Shown here one piece after another: positions 1-11,100 of a DNA stretch of 64,000 nucleotides. Each line of letters opens with the position of its first letter. Position 1 is the first letter of the stretch. A program made the position numbers and the translations under genes. Source of the stretch: Entoloma clypeatum (lineage: Eukaryota > Basidiomycota > Agaricomycetes > Agaricales > Entolomataceae); NCBI GenBank assembly GCA_963565915.1, contig OY751493.1, positions 3,658,001 through 3,722,000 of the forward strand, given 5' to 3'. A model generated the notes under the pieces. It was not told where the DNA came from. It searched no databases and worked only from the letters and a program-made list of their open reading frames with translations.

Positions 1-55
1 ATTGTCTATTTTGAGCCTGATGTCTTGAAATAGTAACAGCGTGCCAACCTTACAA

Positions 56-1378
56 ATGTCCTCATCCACAACAGACCATCCCCTGCCAGCATTCACAAAG
101 TTTAAAGCCCTCGCTGACGGATTCAAGCTCAAGAAGAAGCCGGACATCATCTTCCCCCCGCCCTCGTGGTTCATCGACAAAGGGGAGGCTACTGGTCCGG
201 CGGAGAGCGAGGTCGATGATGCGGAGGTCCCGGAACCAACGACGTTTGCAGAGAAGCTGAAACGTTTGATTGACACCCTCCCTATCCCTTCTGGTTTGGC
301 AGCAGCCGTGGGTATTGGACAATCACAAACACCAAAAGCAACCGAAGAACATCCAGAAGACTCACAAGGAGCCGGAGAACGGCCACCGATTCCGGATGTG
401 GTCGATCCTGAAACGATGAGACTTTTGTCCTCTAGAAATGTCATGAATGGGGGCCAGAGAAATGAAGCCGTAGACGAGGGGAGGAAGCGGGAGAGCGTAT
501 GGTCCGCGTTGGATAGGTTGAGCCCTGGTAGTGTGGCTGGAAGACCACTTGCGCCTCCGGGACTGGACACGGAACAGGGCGTCATGATGTATGCTCCACT
601 TGAGCCGACCAATGATTCGGAGGTAGAGCTGGCAGAATCGCTTGAATCTTCTCGCTCCAAAGAAGAACAATTCCCGGCCGCACGGAAGGATAAAGGTAAA
701 GAAAAAGAAGCCGACGCCAAGCCTACCCTAGCCCCCACCGAGAGACTTTGGGTCCCATCGACGACCAACATCTCCGTGTTCACGACTTGGTGGGGGTACC
801 GCCTCTACCTCCCTCCGCCGGTTATGGCCACCATCAATTCCAGCCAGCTGAAAGCGACAAAACGCGCAGCTATGATCACGACGGCGCTCCAATGGCTGCT
901 GAGCAAGCTCCCCCTGAAACTTTTGCCCGCAAATCTGAAGATGCCGGTGCTGCTGCTGCGCCGGCTGGGTCCGTTTGTGGGGTACATCGGTGTGTTCATG
1001 GCATGGAGCTGGACGAGGATCAATGCGTGCGATCAAGGTGATTTTCCTGGCTCCTTGGAGAATTCTCCATCATCTTTGCACTTTGCACATGATGATTTGC
1101 GGTCGCGCTAACGCCACTGCCCTTCTTTACTTATAGGAAACGGCGTTGTGTTGAGTGCAACGTGGCTGTTGCCCGTCGCTCTCATACCCATGGCCTGGGA
1201 TGCAGGTGATATCCACGGGCCTCCGAATATGCCTCCTGAGGCAGCCGTAGAAGACGGGAAAAAGACAGCCCCCACTTCTAAAGGAGCAGCCGGTTCTGGA
1301 ACGAGAAGCAATAATAGCAAACCAGGTGGAATGTGGGGTATCCCTCGTTTGATTCCGTCTTTCCTCCGTCCCTCGTGA
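56..1378 (+). CDS. Hypothetical protein with C-terminal membrane segments
   Basis: I do not recognise a family. Two exons are supported: 56-1037 and 1137-1378, joined over a 99-nt GT..AG intron with phase kept, giving about 407 aa. The first ATG is at 56; the frame stays open upstream to 29, and an acceptor-like AG lies just before, so a further 5' exon outside or at the edge of the window is possible. Residues 1-240 are polar and acidic with Pro-rich stretches, consistent with disorder. Roughly residues 255-355 hold several hydrophobic segments separated by Lys/Arg, including one that runs across the exon junction. This suggests a membrane-anchored protein with a long soluble N-terminal arm. 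The tail is again polar and ends in an Arg-Pro-Ser sequence. Confidence 0.65.
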
Positions 1379-2887
1379 AATCAACACTACATAACTAACA
1401 CTGTGACTTCGACTTCGATGCACAAGCACCGAAACTTTCAGTATACTCCCTCAGCCCTTGGACTTCTCTTCATACACGGCTACCTATGATGATCGAAAAC
1501 AGTGTATAGCGACCGTAAAGCGAACAATTGTGCAGGCTCGTCACCAATTGCCCGCCTGCAATGCGATGTCCGACTCGGAACACTATGAGCCACAGCCATC
1601 GATTTAGACTAAAAGCAGCGCTTTCCGTTGCCGTGCTCGACGGCGCTGTCCAGCGCTGTCCTCTCAGTAGCAGCATAGGGTAGGTTATGCCCAAGCCGGC
1701 GGTACGTACCTTGAAGCAGCTGATATGGGGATAGCCCCGTTAATCATCGTCGGGTAGCGGAGAAGGACCCTGTGTTGCTGATTATCTTTGGACAGCGTCC
1801 CTTGATAATCTGGGTGTTAGAGGCACAAGGGACGTGAGACTCATGACGGTTTGCGATGCAGTGAGAAAACCTGTGTGGTGGGACAAAAGGCTAATTGTCT
1901 GGTTATAATCAAGAGACGGTAGACTGTGGATGCGAATGCGAACGATGGCGATTCATTCATTCCACCTTTGCCGGACTTATGAGACATTTAATGCCTCATC
2001 GATAGAAGAAGGAAACAGAAGACGGACATAGCGGTTATCGTTTGAATGCCACCCCTAGTAGGGAAGTTGCCAAGAATGCGACTGGTGACCTTATACTGTG
2101 GGAATCGCGGAGAGAGGCGGGGTGTTTAAGAGGAAGCGAGCAGTGAAGCGTGTATTTTTACCGAAGGTGACCCTTCGAGAAGAAGCCACAGCCCAACGGG
2201 ATGACCTGCGGTGGAGACAGTGGGCAAGTCATGGGGAGGGTCGACAGGGTGCGCGCTTTGCTTGTTGTTTTCGATGGAAATTTCGAATGACTGCGGGATG
2301 GGGTTATGAAGAGGAAAACCACTGGATTTCATCGATGATCAGGCATGCATTGTACGAGATACATACAAACGATGGATTGTGATAAGATTGCTACCACACG
2401 CGTCCAGATTAACGAGTCGATGAGGTCGAATGAAGTACGAAAGTATTGGGCACGGGGCAAGTTCCGCACCGGATAAACAGAAGCGAGACTTTGACGGGCG
2501 GCCACTGGAGTGATGCGGGAGAGAGTGCGCTGTATCGGGGTTGAAGGAAAGGGAAAACAGATTTGGCAGGATGAGGCAACGAAGCTTGCAGCGTGTTTGG
2601 AGAGAAGAGCAGTGAAACATGATAGATACGAGCCTCGAGGTTGGGCGGACGAGGAGAGGATGACTTGCAAACAATCTAGACGCCCATATCAGTACGGAAT
2701 GAATTGCGCCAAGATCGCAGGTTGCGCGGGGTTGTGATAGACATCGTCCATGTGATTGGACGAGAGTGGGCGCAGGGTGGCGCAGCGGTGAGAGAGGGGG
2801 TCGTGTGATGGTGGCCAGCCTCGAGGCAAGGCGATACATACTTATTGCTGTTCAACATCAACATCTTCCGCTCCCCTCTCCACTTGC
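1379..2887. other. Intergenic region, 1.5 kb
   Basis: No gene could be supported here. Short open frames exist on both strands, the longest being 166 codons on the minus strand at 2339-2839, but they have low-complexity Ser/Leu/Arg composition, overlap each other and match nothing I recognise. The stretch presumably holds the 3' end of the gene to the left and the promoter of the gene starting at 2888. Confidence 0.5.
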
Positions 2888-5236
2888 ATGCTCCCCAATC
2901 CAACCAACTTCCGCCCACGCGGTCGCTCCCGCCAGGTATCGCACGCGGCCCTCGCAAGACAAGCCTCGGAGGAGCGCCGCGTAATTACCACAACGTACCC
3001 TTCCTCGGAGCGGAGCCAACATGACAAGTCTTCTCTAGTCTCCGACACCCTCCTCTCCCCCTCCCCCTCGCCACCCGACTCCGTCCTCATGTCCCCCATC
3101 TACTACGACTCTCCCCCATCACCACCCCGCTCTCTCGAGGACCAGGTTCATGTGGCGTACGCACTCGACGACATCCACCTCGCAAAGGTCCTCCTCCTCC
3201 GTCTCAAGGGTATCAACATCACCTCCGACGACGACCCGCGCATTGCCGCCGTCAGGGACGAGGACTTTGATTTTTGCTTCGTCCCCCATGGCAGGCTTGA
3301 GTACGACCAGGACGACAAATTCAACGTCGAGCGCGAAAGGAAAGAAAAGGAACTCGTCGAGCAGAGGAACCGCGCTGATAGGCTTAGAGCGTGCGAGCGC
3401 ATATGGGTCCACGAAAAGCGGAGGTTGAGGCGGGCCATGCAGGCTGCTCTCAGGAAACGCGAGGCCGACGCGCGTCGCAGAGAGGAAGACGAGAACCGAA
3501 TACGCATCGAAAAAGAGAGAGCAGACGCCGCCGAGGCTGAACGACGTGCCCGTCTACTCAAGCGCAAGACACAGCTGCCTTGTCCCCGCAACCTCGTCTC
3601 CTACAAGATCGCCCCCTCGTCCACGAACCAAGACCCTGAACCGTTCGTGTACGATTTCATGATTGCACCGCTCAACACCCGCCACACCCGGCCCCTGTCT
3701 CAGTCGTCCCTCACCTCCCAGTCATCCAAGTCCAGCTCCCCCTTCTCGAGACCCCTTTTCGACGACTCGCGCACCGTTTCCTTCGGCCAAGTCCTCACCA
3801 GCATGCAAGGGCCATTGTTCCCTCCAGAGCCCGGCCCAACAAGCCCCACGTCCCCGGGCAGATCAAGCAGACAGCGCAGAGAAACTGAACTGCTAGACTG
3901 CTTACTCAAGGTGATAGAGTTGGAGGTCGATGAGCACAGGCGAAGGAAAGGCAAGGATCACGAACGGCCGCCCGTGCGGCGGAGGGACAGTGCAAGGTCG
4001 ACTGTCTCTTCTCTGTGTGCGGCGTGCTCTTCCTCTGCTTCCTTTTCTACTTCACCTTCGCGACTCTCTTGGCTATCTTTTTCAAGCGCATCTTCCATTG
4101 CAACAACCATGTCGTCCTCGACTGAGTCTGTCTCTCGCGTCCGAAAACGCTCAACGACATGGTTTGGATCATCTACATCTGCATCCACGTCCTCCCTGTC
4201 GCCTTCGCCACCCAGAACCACCACTACCCATTCCTGCGGCCACCTAACACCCGTTCCCCCCGCCGAAAGCCCGCTTCTCCTCCTCACGCTCAATAAACCC
4301 ACATCTACTGCCACATCTCACCCCAGCATTCGCTCGACATTACGCTACGCCGGTGCCAGCAGCCTCACCGACACCACGACCCCAGCCAACCTCATGCTCC
4401 AGCGCGTCTCACGCTTCCTAGAACTCGCAAAGACCTTCCAGAGCGCATATATGAACACCACCTTGTCATTCTCCATCTCCTCCCCCGAAACGCTGGAGCA
4501 CACGACCTCGGATAGGTCGCAGCGCACCCCCCGCAAAGCGAACCGGAAAAGACTCGGCCCGCCTGGGCAGCGGGTCTTGCCGGGGGATGTGGCGGTGTTT
4601 CTGCGGGCGGCCTCATCCGCGCGGTGTGGGAACGACAATGCCCTCCCGCTTCCACCGCCTATTCCGCTGCGGTCGCGGAGCGTCGCGACGGACGCGGCAC
4701 CACGCACGAAGCTCCCCGATCCGCTGCCGTACCCGCTGAGGTTCAAGCCTGTGCCTGTGCCGTGCCGCTCGCCGTTTAGGCTGCATGCGGCGGCGGCACG
4801 GAAGTGGGGTGCGCGGGGCGGGGAGGAGGATGAGCGTGGCTCCGCGTATGATTGCGCGCTTGATGGCGAAGACGATGACCACCTCTCGCCGCACCCGTCC
4901 CAACTTGTGGGAGCGACGGCGCGGGGAGGGATGATTCTGCGCGTGAGGGCGGTCGAGAATCCGGTGTATTTGCGGATCAAGGCGGTGTGCAATGTCGTGC
5001 GAAAGGATGGGATTGTGGAGGTGGGACAGGGATTCAAGGAGGGAACGCTTGGCGCGGGGAAGGAGAGGGTGCTGCAAATCGCGTTTGAGAGTATCGGAAG
5101 GAGCTGGTTGGGGTGCGAGGGGGTTTGGGGGAGGGGGTATGAACACCAACAGCAGTGGCAGAGAGGGAGATGGAAAGCTACGAGTACGGAGAGGGAAAGA
5201 GGACGGAGGGGGAGGGGAAGACAGTGGTGGTGTTAG
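2888..5236 (+). CDS. Hypothetical Ser/Pro/Arg-rich protein with a charged helix
   Basis: A single uninterrupted frame of 782 codons, which is exceptional for this intron-rich region and supports a real gene. No known domain was recognised. Residues 1-75 are Ser/Pro-rich. Residues about 75-140 form a more ordered block. About 140-225 is a strongly charged Arg/Glu/Lys helix that is probably a coiled coil. A Ser/Thr/Pro-rich region of about 200 residues follows, and a more ordered C-terminal third contains short beta-like segments around residues 675-735. The last 40 residues are very Arg/Gly/Trp rich and may be poorly constrained. The ATG at 2888 is the first in the frame, though Met-69 is also possible. 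It converges with the minus-strand gene ending at 5374, leaving about 137 bp between stop codons. Confidence 0.6.
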   Translation: MLPNPTNFRPRGRSRQVSHAALARQASEERRVITTTYPSSERSQHDKSSLVSDTLLSPSPSPPDSVLMSPIYYDSPPSPPRSLEDQVHVAYALDDIHLAKVLLLRLKGINITSDDDPRIAAVRDEDFDFCFVPHGRLEYDQDDKFNVERERKEKELVEQRNRADRLRACERIWVHEKRRLRRAMQAALRKREADARRREEDENRIRIEKERADAAEAERRARLLKRKTQLPCPRNLVSYKIAPSSTNQDPEPFVYDFMIAPLNTRHTRPLSQSSLTSQSSKSSSPFSRPLFDDSRTVSFGQVLTSMQGPLFPPEPGPTSPTSPGRSSRQRRETELLDCLLKVIELEVDEHRRRKGKDHERPPVRRRDSARSTVSSLCAACSSSASFSTSPSRLSWLSFSSASSIATTMSSSTESVSRVRKRSTTWFGSSTSASTSSLSPSPPRTTTTHSCGHLTPVPPAESPLLLLTLNKPTSTATSHPSIRSTLRYAGASSLTDTTTPANLMLQRVSRFLELAKTFQSAYMNTTLSFSISSPETLEHTTSDRSQRTPRKANRKRLGPPGQRVLPGDVAVFLRAASSARCGNDNALPLPPPIPLRSRSVATDAAPRTKLPDPLPYPLRFKPVPVPCRSPFRLHAAAARKWGARGGEEDERGSAYDCALDGEDDDHLSPHPSQLVGATARGGMILRVRAVENPVYLRIKAVCNVVRKDGIVEVGQGFKEGTLGAGKERVLQIAFESIGRSWLGCEGVWGRGYEHQQQWQRGRWKATSTERERGRRGRGRQWWC

Positions 5237-5373
5237 GCTTGACTGACTGACTGTATGTCGCTTTTTGCTTTTGTCGCTTTCACATTGTTACCTGCACGGA
5301 CTCACTCATGCTGATAATACCCTACATACATACCGTATAGATAGATTAGGTACACATGCTTCATTTTAATGCT

Positions 5374-6620
5374 TCAACGCCTCAACTTCTTTTTCGCAAT
5401 CTTCCTGTCCAGCTCGAAGCGACTCCGTTTCTTACTCCGTACCGCAGGCTCGTCGTCGCCTTCCCCAGGCCCGAATGCAATCTCGCGTTTCCGGCTTCGC
5501 TCAAGGACAGTTCCCTTCTTACCACGGTTTCGCAGCTCGTCATACCCATCTCCCTTGACCACACCACTGCTCCCTCTTACACCTCTCTCCACACTCTTCA
5601 ACACATCTCCAAACTCATCTTCGAGTCCGCCAGCTCTCCTTCTCCTCCCACTACCAGACGCCAAACTGCCGCCCAGGGCGAGATCCTCCTCGTCCCTGGC
5701 CCTGCGTCGCGCTTCGCTCTTCTTCATCATGACCCGCTGGAAATTCTCTTCCTCGAATTCGGTGATGCGCTTGAGGTAGGCGGCGCGGCCTGAGGCTGCG
5801 CCGGAACCGAGACCCGAGGTGGATTCGGTGTGGGGGAGGGAGGGATCAGCGAGGAGGGAGGAGAGGGCGGAGGGGACGGGGGGACGTTCTTTGCGGAGCT
5901 GGGACTTGGACTTGGAGGTGGTGGCGGTATAGGGCATGGGGGCGACGCGTGGGGGACGGTAGATTCTGTCGGGCTCAATGTTGCGAGAAGGTTTTGGTTG
6001 GGCATTTTCTTCTTCAGCGTGCCCGTGTTCTGCTTCATCGGCGGTGTTGACGAGGTTGTGAGGGTTGGGGCGGAATGAGAGAGGGTCTAGATCTTTAGTA
6101 AAGAATGTTTGCATGAGTGATGTATCTAAAGGAAGACGGTGGTTCTGTCCTCACCATCCAACGTGGAACCCTTCTTTTCGGGTTCTTGTGCCAATCGCAC
6201 GAGTTTCTCGATCTGATACCGCATCCTCGTCTCCAGGATCTGGACCTTCTCAAGTACAATGCGGGTCTCGATCATGGAGTCGACCAAGTCGCCTGGCGCG
6301 TTTCCGCGGCTTGGACGGTCGGAGGCGCTGAAGGGTTGGGCAGGTGGTGAGCGGGTGGTAAGTGACTGGCCGATGACGCGGCGGGAGGACAGGATTAGGG
6401 AAGAGTTGAGGTAGGAGAGGAGGGCATGGTGCTTGAGGGAGAGGAGGGAGATGCCGTCTTTCGTGTCAACCGAAATTCCCCTGCAATAAAAAATTCATAT
6501 GTGAGTTCCAAGGATGAAAGCAAGTCGGACGAACCCATTCTTGAGCGACGCGATGGCCTCGCGAGCTGACGAGATGCTGGCCGTCATCTCGTCCATGAGC
6601 CCACAGAACTCACTCGACAT
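5374..6620 (-). CDS. LCP5: Neuroguidin/Lcp5-like protein (Sas10/C1D family)
   Basis: Likely a U3-snoRNP-associated factor for early 18S rRNA processing in the nucleolus. Three exons fit: 6535-6620, 6155-6480 and 5374-6092, with introns of 54 and 62 nt in correct phase, giving about 376 aa. Exons 1-2 encode a helical Sas10/Utp3/C1D-type domain containing a conserved LLSLKHHALLSYL segment and a later block ending MRYQIEKLV. The third exon carries the neuroguidin signatures DPLSFRPNPHNL and YRPPRVAPMPY, then a basic tail rich in Lys/Arg. These motifs in this order are diagnostic for Lcp5 and neuroguidin. The start ATG at 6620 lies 157 bp from the divergent start at 6778, so the two genes probably share a promoter region. 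Confidence in the family is high. Confidence 0.88.
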
Positions 6621-6777
6621 CGTGGAGGAAGATGGAGAAAAAAAAGTATGTGAACATCACGCGAAATGATCGCCATCACCATCGCGGCACCGTTCACCAT
6701 GACTTGCCCTCCAAACCAAAATGGCCTCAAAATCTCTCCCAGTTCATTCCAAACGGCAGCCCCCGACTTGACAAACA
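6621..6777. promoter_or_regulatory. Probable bidirectional promoter region
   Basis: This 157-bp gap separates the divergent start codons of the Lcp5-like gene (minus) and the kinase-like gene (plus). No clear TATA box was seen. The shared-promoter role is inferred from geometry only. Confidence 0.4.
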
Positions 6778-8049
6778 ATGCCAGAAACTCATCACCACGG
6801 CGGCATGCCTAGCCCTGCAACCTCTTCTGACCCCGCCGTCCTAACCACCATACACGCCGTCGAGGCTTTCTTGGCGGGCACACCCTTTGCCAGTACATCC
6901 ATTACAGATCTCACCGGCGGAACGGCCAACTACGCCTACAGAATCCACCTCGCCACCCCACTCAACGACAGCGAGCCAACCGTCGTGCTTAAGCATGCCC
7001 AGCCATACGTCAAGACTTGGACTGACCTTTCTTTCGAGGTGACACGGCAGGTAAGAGCGCAACCTTCCATTCCTTCGTGTAACTCAAGGATCGAGCACAC
7101 AGACCATCGAAGTGGAAGCAATGACCCGCGTCAAAGCATGGCATTCTCCCACCTCCCTCGTCACCGTCCCCAAGATCTATCATTTCGACCCCCACAACAA
7201 ACTCATTATTATGGAAGACTGTGGCCCCGACACCGTCACCCTCAAGGAGTTTCTCCGCTCCGGAAAAGCCTCCCCTCCAGGTCTCGCAGAGTCGATAGGG
7301 ACGTCCCTGGGCGAGTTCATCGCAGCGATGCATGACTGGAGCAGGAGCAACCCCGACGGCATACTCGACGTCTTTGAGAAAAGTGTTCAAGCCAAAAAGT
7401 TGTCCGCCTGGGTGACCTATGGTCGTTTAATCGACACCTTGGATAATACCACCAAGGACGTCCCACCAAAGCTGTTGGACCCTCCCCTCGAGGTGGATGC
7501 TTCTGATATTCAGGTTGTCGCCAAGATTGCAGACGAAGTGCAGGCTGACATGACGTCTGCTCGTGATGTCGTGAGTCTCCCAGCAGTCCACTCTGTAATT
7601 CAAGGCTCACTGCCCCCTACAAGTTCGTAATGGGAGACTTTTGGCCTGGAAACATTATGGTCAAGCTCGGTTCCGATCAACAACTCCGCCATCTGTACAT
7701 CCTTGACTGGGAAATTGCAAAGACCGGCATACCAGGTGTCGAACTGGGCCAGTTCTGTGCCGAAATGCACCTCCTCACGCGTTTCGATGACATTGCCAGG
7801 GAACCCGCATCAGTAGTGCTTTCAAGCTTTCTGAATGCTTATGCCTGCACATCAAAACCCGATCACCGCCTCGCTCGAGATACCCTCGCCCATTGGGGAG
7901 GTCATCTTATCATTCTGACGCCTCGCCTGCCTTGGGGCGATAAACCGAGCACACGGGAGGTCGTAAAGGAGGGTGTGAAATTCTTGGTGGGATCTCGAAA
8001 GCAGGACTTTCTGGCGCAATCGGTCGCCAAACCATTACTACCAAAGTAA
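6778..8049 (+). CDS. APH/methylthioribose-kinase-like phosphotransferase
   Basis: A small-molecule kinase of the aminoglycoside-phosphotransferase fold, closest in my reading to fungal 5-methylthioribose-kinase-like proteins; the true substrate is unknown. Exons 6778-7050, 7103-7570 and 7624-8049 join in phase 0 to give 388 aa. Visible landmarks: a glycine loop TGGTANYAYRI near residue 46, a strand with a candidate ATP-binding lysine in VVLKHA, the Brenner-type catalytic loop GDFWPGNIM, and the metal-binding LDWE motif about 20 residues later. The catalytic loop has Gly where many family members have His, so the catalytic Asp is retained in the form GD. The start at 6778 is the first ATG; Met-10 is an alternative. 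Confidence 0.85.
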
Positions 8050-8128
8050 TTCGTCAGGTATCATTAATGTCAAGCACCGTGTTAGCATGTATTACAATCG
8101 GTATATGGATTTAAGTAAGCTGGGGTGT

Positions 8129-11100
8129 TTAAACCTCTCCAAACATAATTTTCAAGTTTTCGATGCTCTCAGGGTCCGCTGTCCCTCCTTGTTGGGTTCC
8201 ACGAAACGCTTCGCGTATAATGGCCGTTTTGCGCTTTTGAATTTGCAAGATGCGACCTTCGATGGTATCTTCGATCTAAAAAGTACTGTTAGATGATGTC
8301 CATACTCTCTAGGTTTTGACTTGCGATGAAGTGTCTGACATACACCGCCTTTTCCTGTCCAATCCTATGCACACGATCGATAGCTGAATATATTACTTAG
8401 CGAGTGTTTCTATAGAAGAAATGTGACATATACCTTGGTTTTCAATTGCAGAATTCCACCAGCAATCCATCTGGTAAGAGTATGTTCAGTCGACACAAAT
8501 CTTAGGGCTTTGACACTAACCATGAAGACATGATTTGCGGCCGTAAGCTACGCATACAGTTACTCCAGAACCCATAAAGAGCGAAATGGACAAACATTCA
8601 ATCCTACTCCACCAGCTTTTAAACTGACAACCAACACCTTCGGCTTCCTCGAAGGAGACTTGAATTCCGATACGGCCGCATTCTTCTTTTTGATATCCAT
8701 TGTCCCATCAAACCGATACTGCTCAAACTGTTCTCTTTGCAGAGCAACTTCGATGAGATCTAGGAAACTCGTAAATTGCGAAAATACGACAGCTCGAAAA
8801 CACGGGTCTTGATCTCGGAGTCGTTCTGTAAACACGCAGGTCGGTGACAGAGTCTCGAATGATAGAATATCCCCTTCACATACGCAGGTTTTTGATGAGA
8901 GCTTGCAATTTTGTGGAAGACTGGAAATCGTTCCGTCGAAGTGATACTTTGGGCTGAGAGCTCTGAGAGCTTGTGGGCTGGAAGTTTTTGTTTCTACGGA
9001 CAACTTCAAGGAGTTGGCTTGTCTATAAAGCCATTCATTTCCTTTCATCTCGAAAGTTGGAAAGAAAATGGGTTATTGACCTTGATGGGACTATGGGAAC
9101 ATGTAGGACACCGTGCATCGTCTCCCTTTTCTTCACAAGTGGCTAGGTACGTTAGGATACAGTCCTTGCAACTAGTGCACAGTGAGATCAGGCACCCTGC
9201 TCATGCAATCAAAACGAGATAACCTCACCATTGATGCAGGCACTCGGGGATGATCATCGGCGTCTCCATCATATCCATACATATAGGGCACTCCCCAGCT
9301 TGCGCGTCACCTAGGTTTGCCAGGACTTCCTCTGCAAATGTGTTTTTGCTGCTATCATTGCTTGTGCTTTCTCCTTCCGTAAATCGTCGGACCAGGTCGT
9401 TCACGTCAACAACACCATCAGCGCCAGGAGATAGCACGCGTTCATCCTGGTCAGTGAGAACGAGACTTGGATGGAGGACGGCACGCCGCAACCTGTTAAC
9501 CTTTAAGCATGAAAGGCAGCAGCTGATTGGTTCTTGAAAGCTGACCTCATGAGCATAGCAAGGATGTGGGTATAGTTTCTGCTGACAAGGCCTTTTGCGT
9601 TCAGCCGGTCAAATTTCCGTTTGGCAGTAACATATATCTGGTCATAAATCTTCCTCTCCAGCGGGGAGAACTGTAAATTATCAACGACAATCTGTTCAAA
9701 AGGTCACCAAAAACCGCTTAATCGACATCTGGGAATATACCTACCTCTTTCGACGGTAGCTCTACGATCCTCTTGCCATCACTGTCAAGCATATTCTTTT
9801 CGCGCCGCAACAAAACACTTTCTAGAATGACCTGGACAATTTCGATGGCTTTGGGATCACGAGCCAGGAATGGCAAAGTGATAAATCTGTTATAATGAAA
9901 CCAAACTTGAAACATTTTGAGGGCAATAAACCTACGAGCGGAAGAATGCAAAGTCCGACCAGGGCTTGAAGTCCAAGAACTTCCTGTCATTCCAGTAGTC
10001 AGAAGAATATCAAGAAAATGAAAATCGAAGAGTACAAGAGTGAATATAGATCCTCGAGCTTGTTGACTATAGGAGTTCCTGCATGATTATGTCGTTGGTG
10101 ATGAATTGAAAAGTATGTCCCAGTACAGACCCGTTACTGCCCATCGTCGTCGAGCTTGAAGGGCATATACCGCCTTGGCAGTCTTACTCGAGCGAGATTT
10201 GCAGGAATGCGCTTCATCCAAGATAACTCGGAACCATTCAACTAGAAAAAACAAAAAACAAAAAATGTAAACGAACGCCACAGTAATCAAGAATACCCTC
10301 ACTTTCAAACACTGGTGACTTGCTGCTCACTAATTTCTCAGATTTCGCATGCTCCGAAGCCAACACCCCATATGAAGTTATGATAATCTTGACGCTAAGA
10401 TCGCTCTCATCGTCTGGTTCGATGGCAGCTTCCAGGTCGTGCCTGTTTTGGCCGTGCCAAACAAGAGTCTGTACAGATCCAGTTCTGCTTGAACGCTGAA
10501 GTTCCTCATTCCACTGGGCCAGTAAAGATGTAGGAGCAACGATGAGTGTCGCTGAAGCAGGCTTTTGTTTCTTGCGACGTGCGGGGCGGAAAGCGTTGTT
10601 CAGCTTCAATTGGCGTGATTTCGTTGTTACTGGACCTGCCGCATCCTCATCCGTTCCGGGAAGGCTTGTATGGATGAGAGAAGATAACATGATGGTTTTC
10701 CCCATGCCCACTGGAACCATATGAGGATGAAGATCAAGTACGGTGAGGAACGATAGGCAAAGACACCCACTTTCTAGATGACATGACAAGCAGAGTAACT
10801 TTGTTAATGCAGACAAAGCATGGATGGAAGCATGAATTACCATCGCTGGATATATCAATGCACATGAAACTCTTATGGGAATAAGAGGTCGGACAACAAC
10901 ATACGCGAGAATCCCTCCCCTACACTTCCTTTCTGCCTTGGGGAACTCTAAGCTCATTTCGCCAGAATAGGGATTCATGTAAAATGGTCGTTCGTCAGCA
11001 GTTAGATCTATGGTTTCGCCATCCATAGTGGGCTTTTCAGGAAAGAAGTATCTGGCGCATATATACTTGAGGCTGGTAATCCGTTGTGAGGAGCAGAACT

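Noticed and set aside
2339..2839. 166-codon minus-strand frame in the intergenic region
   Set aside because: Composition is Ser/Leu/Arg-rich without domain features, and other frames overlap on both strands.
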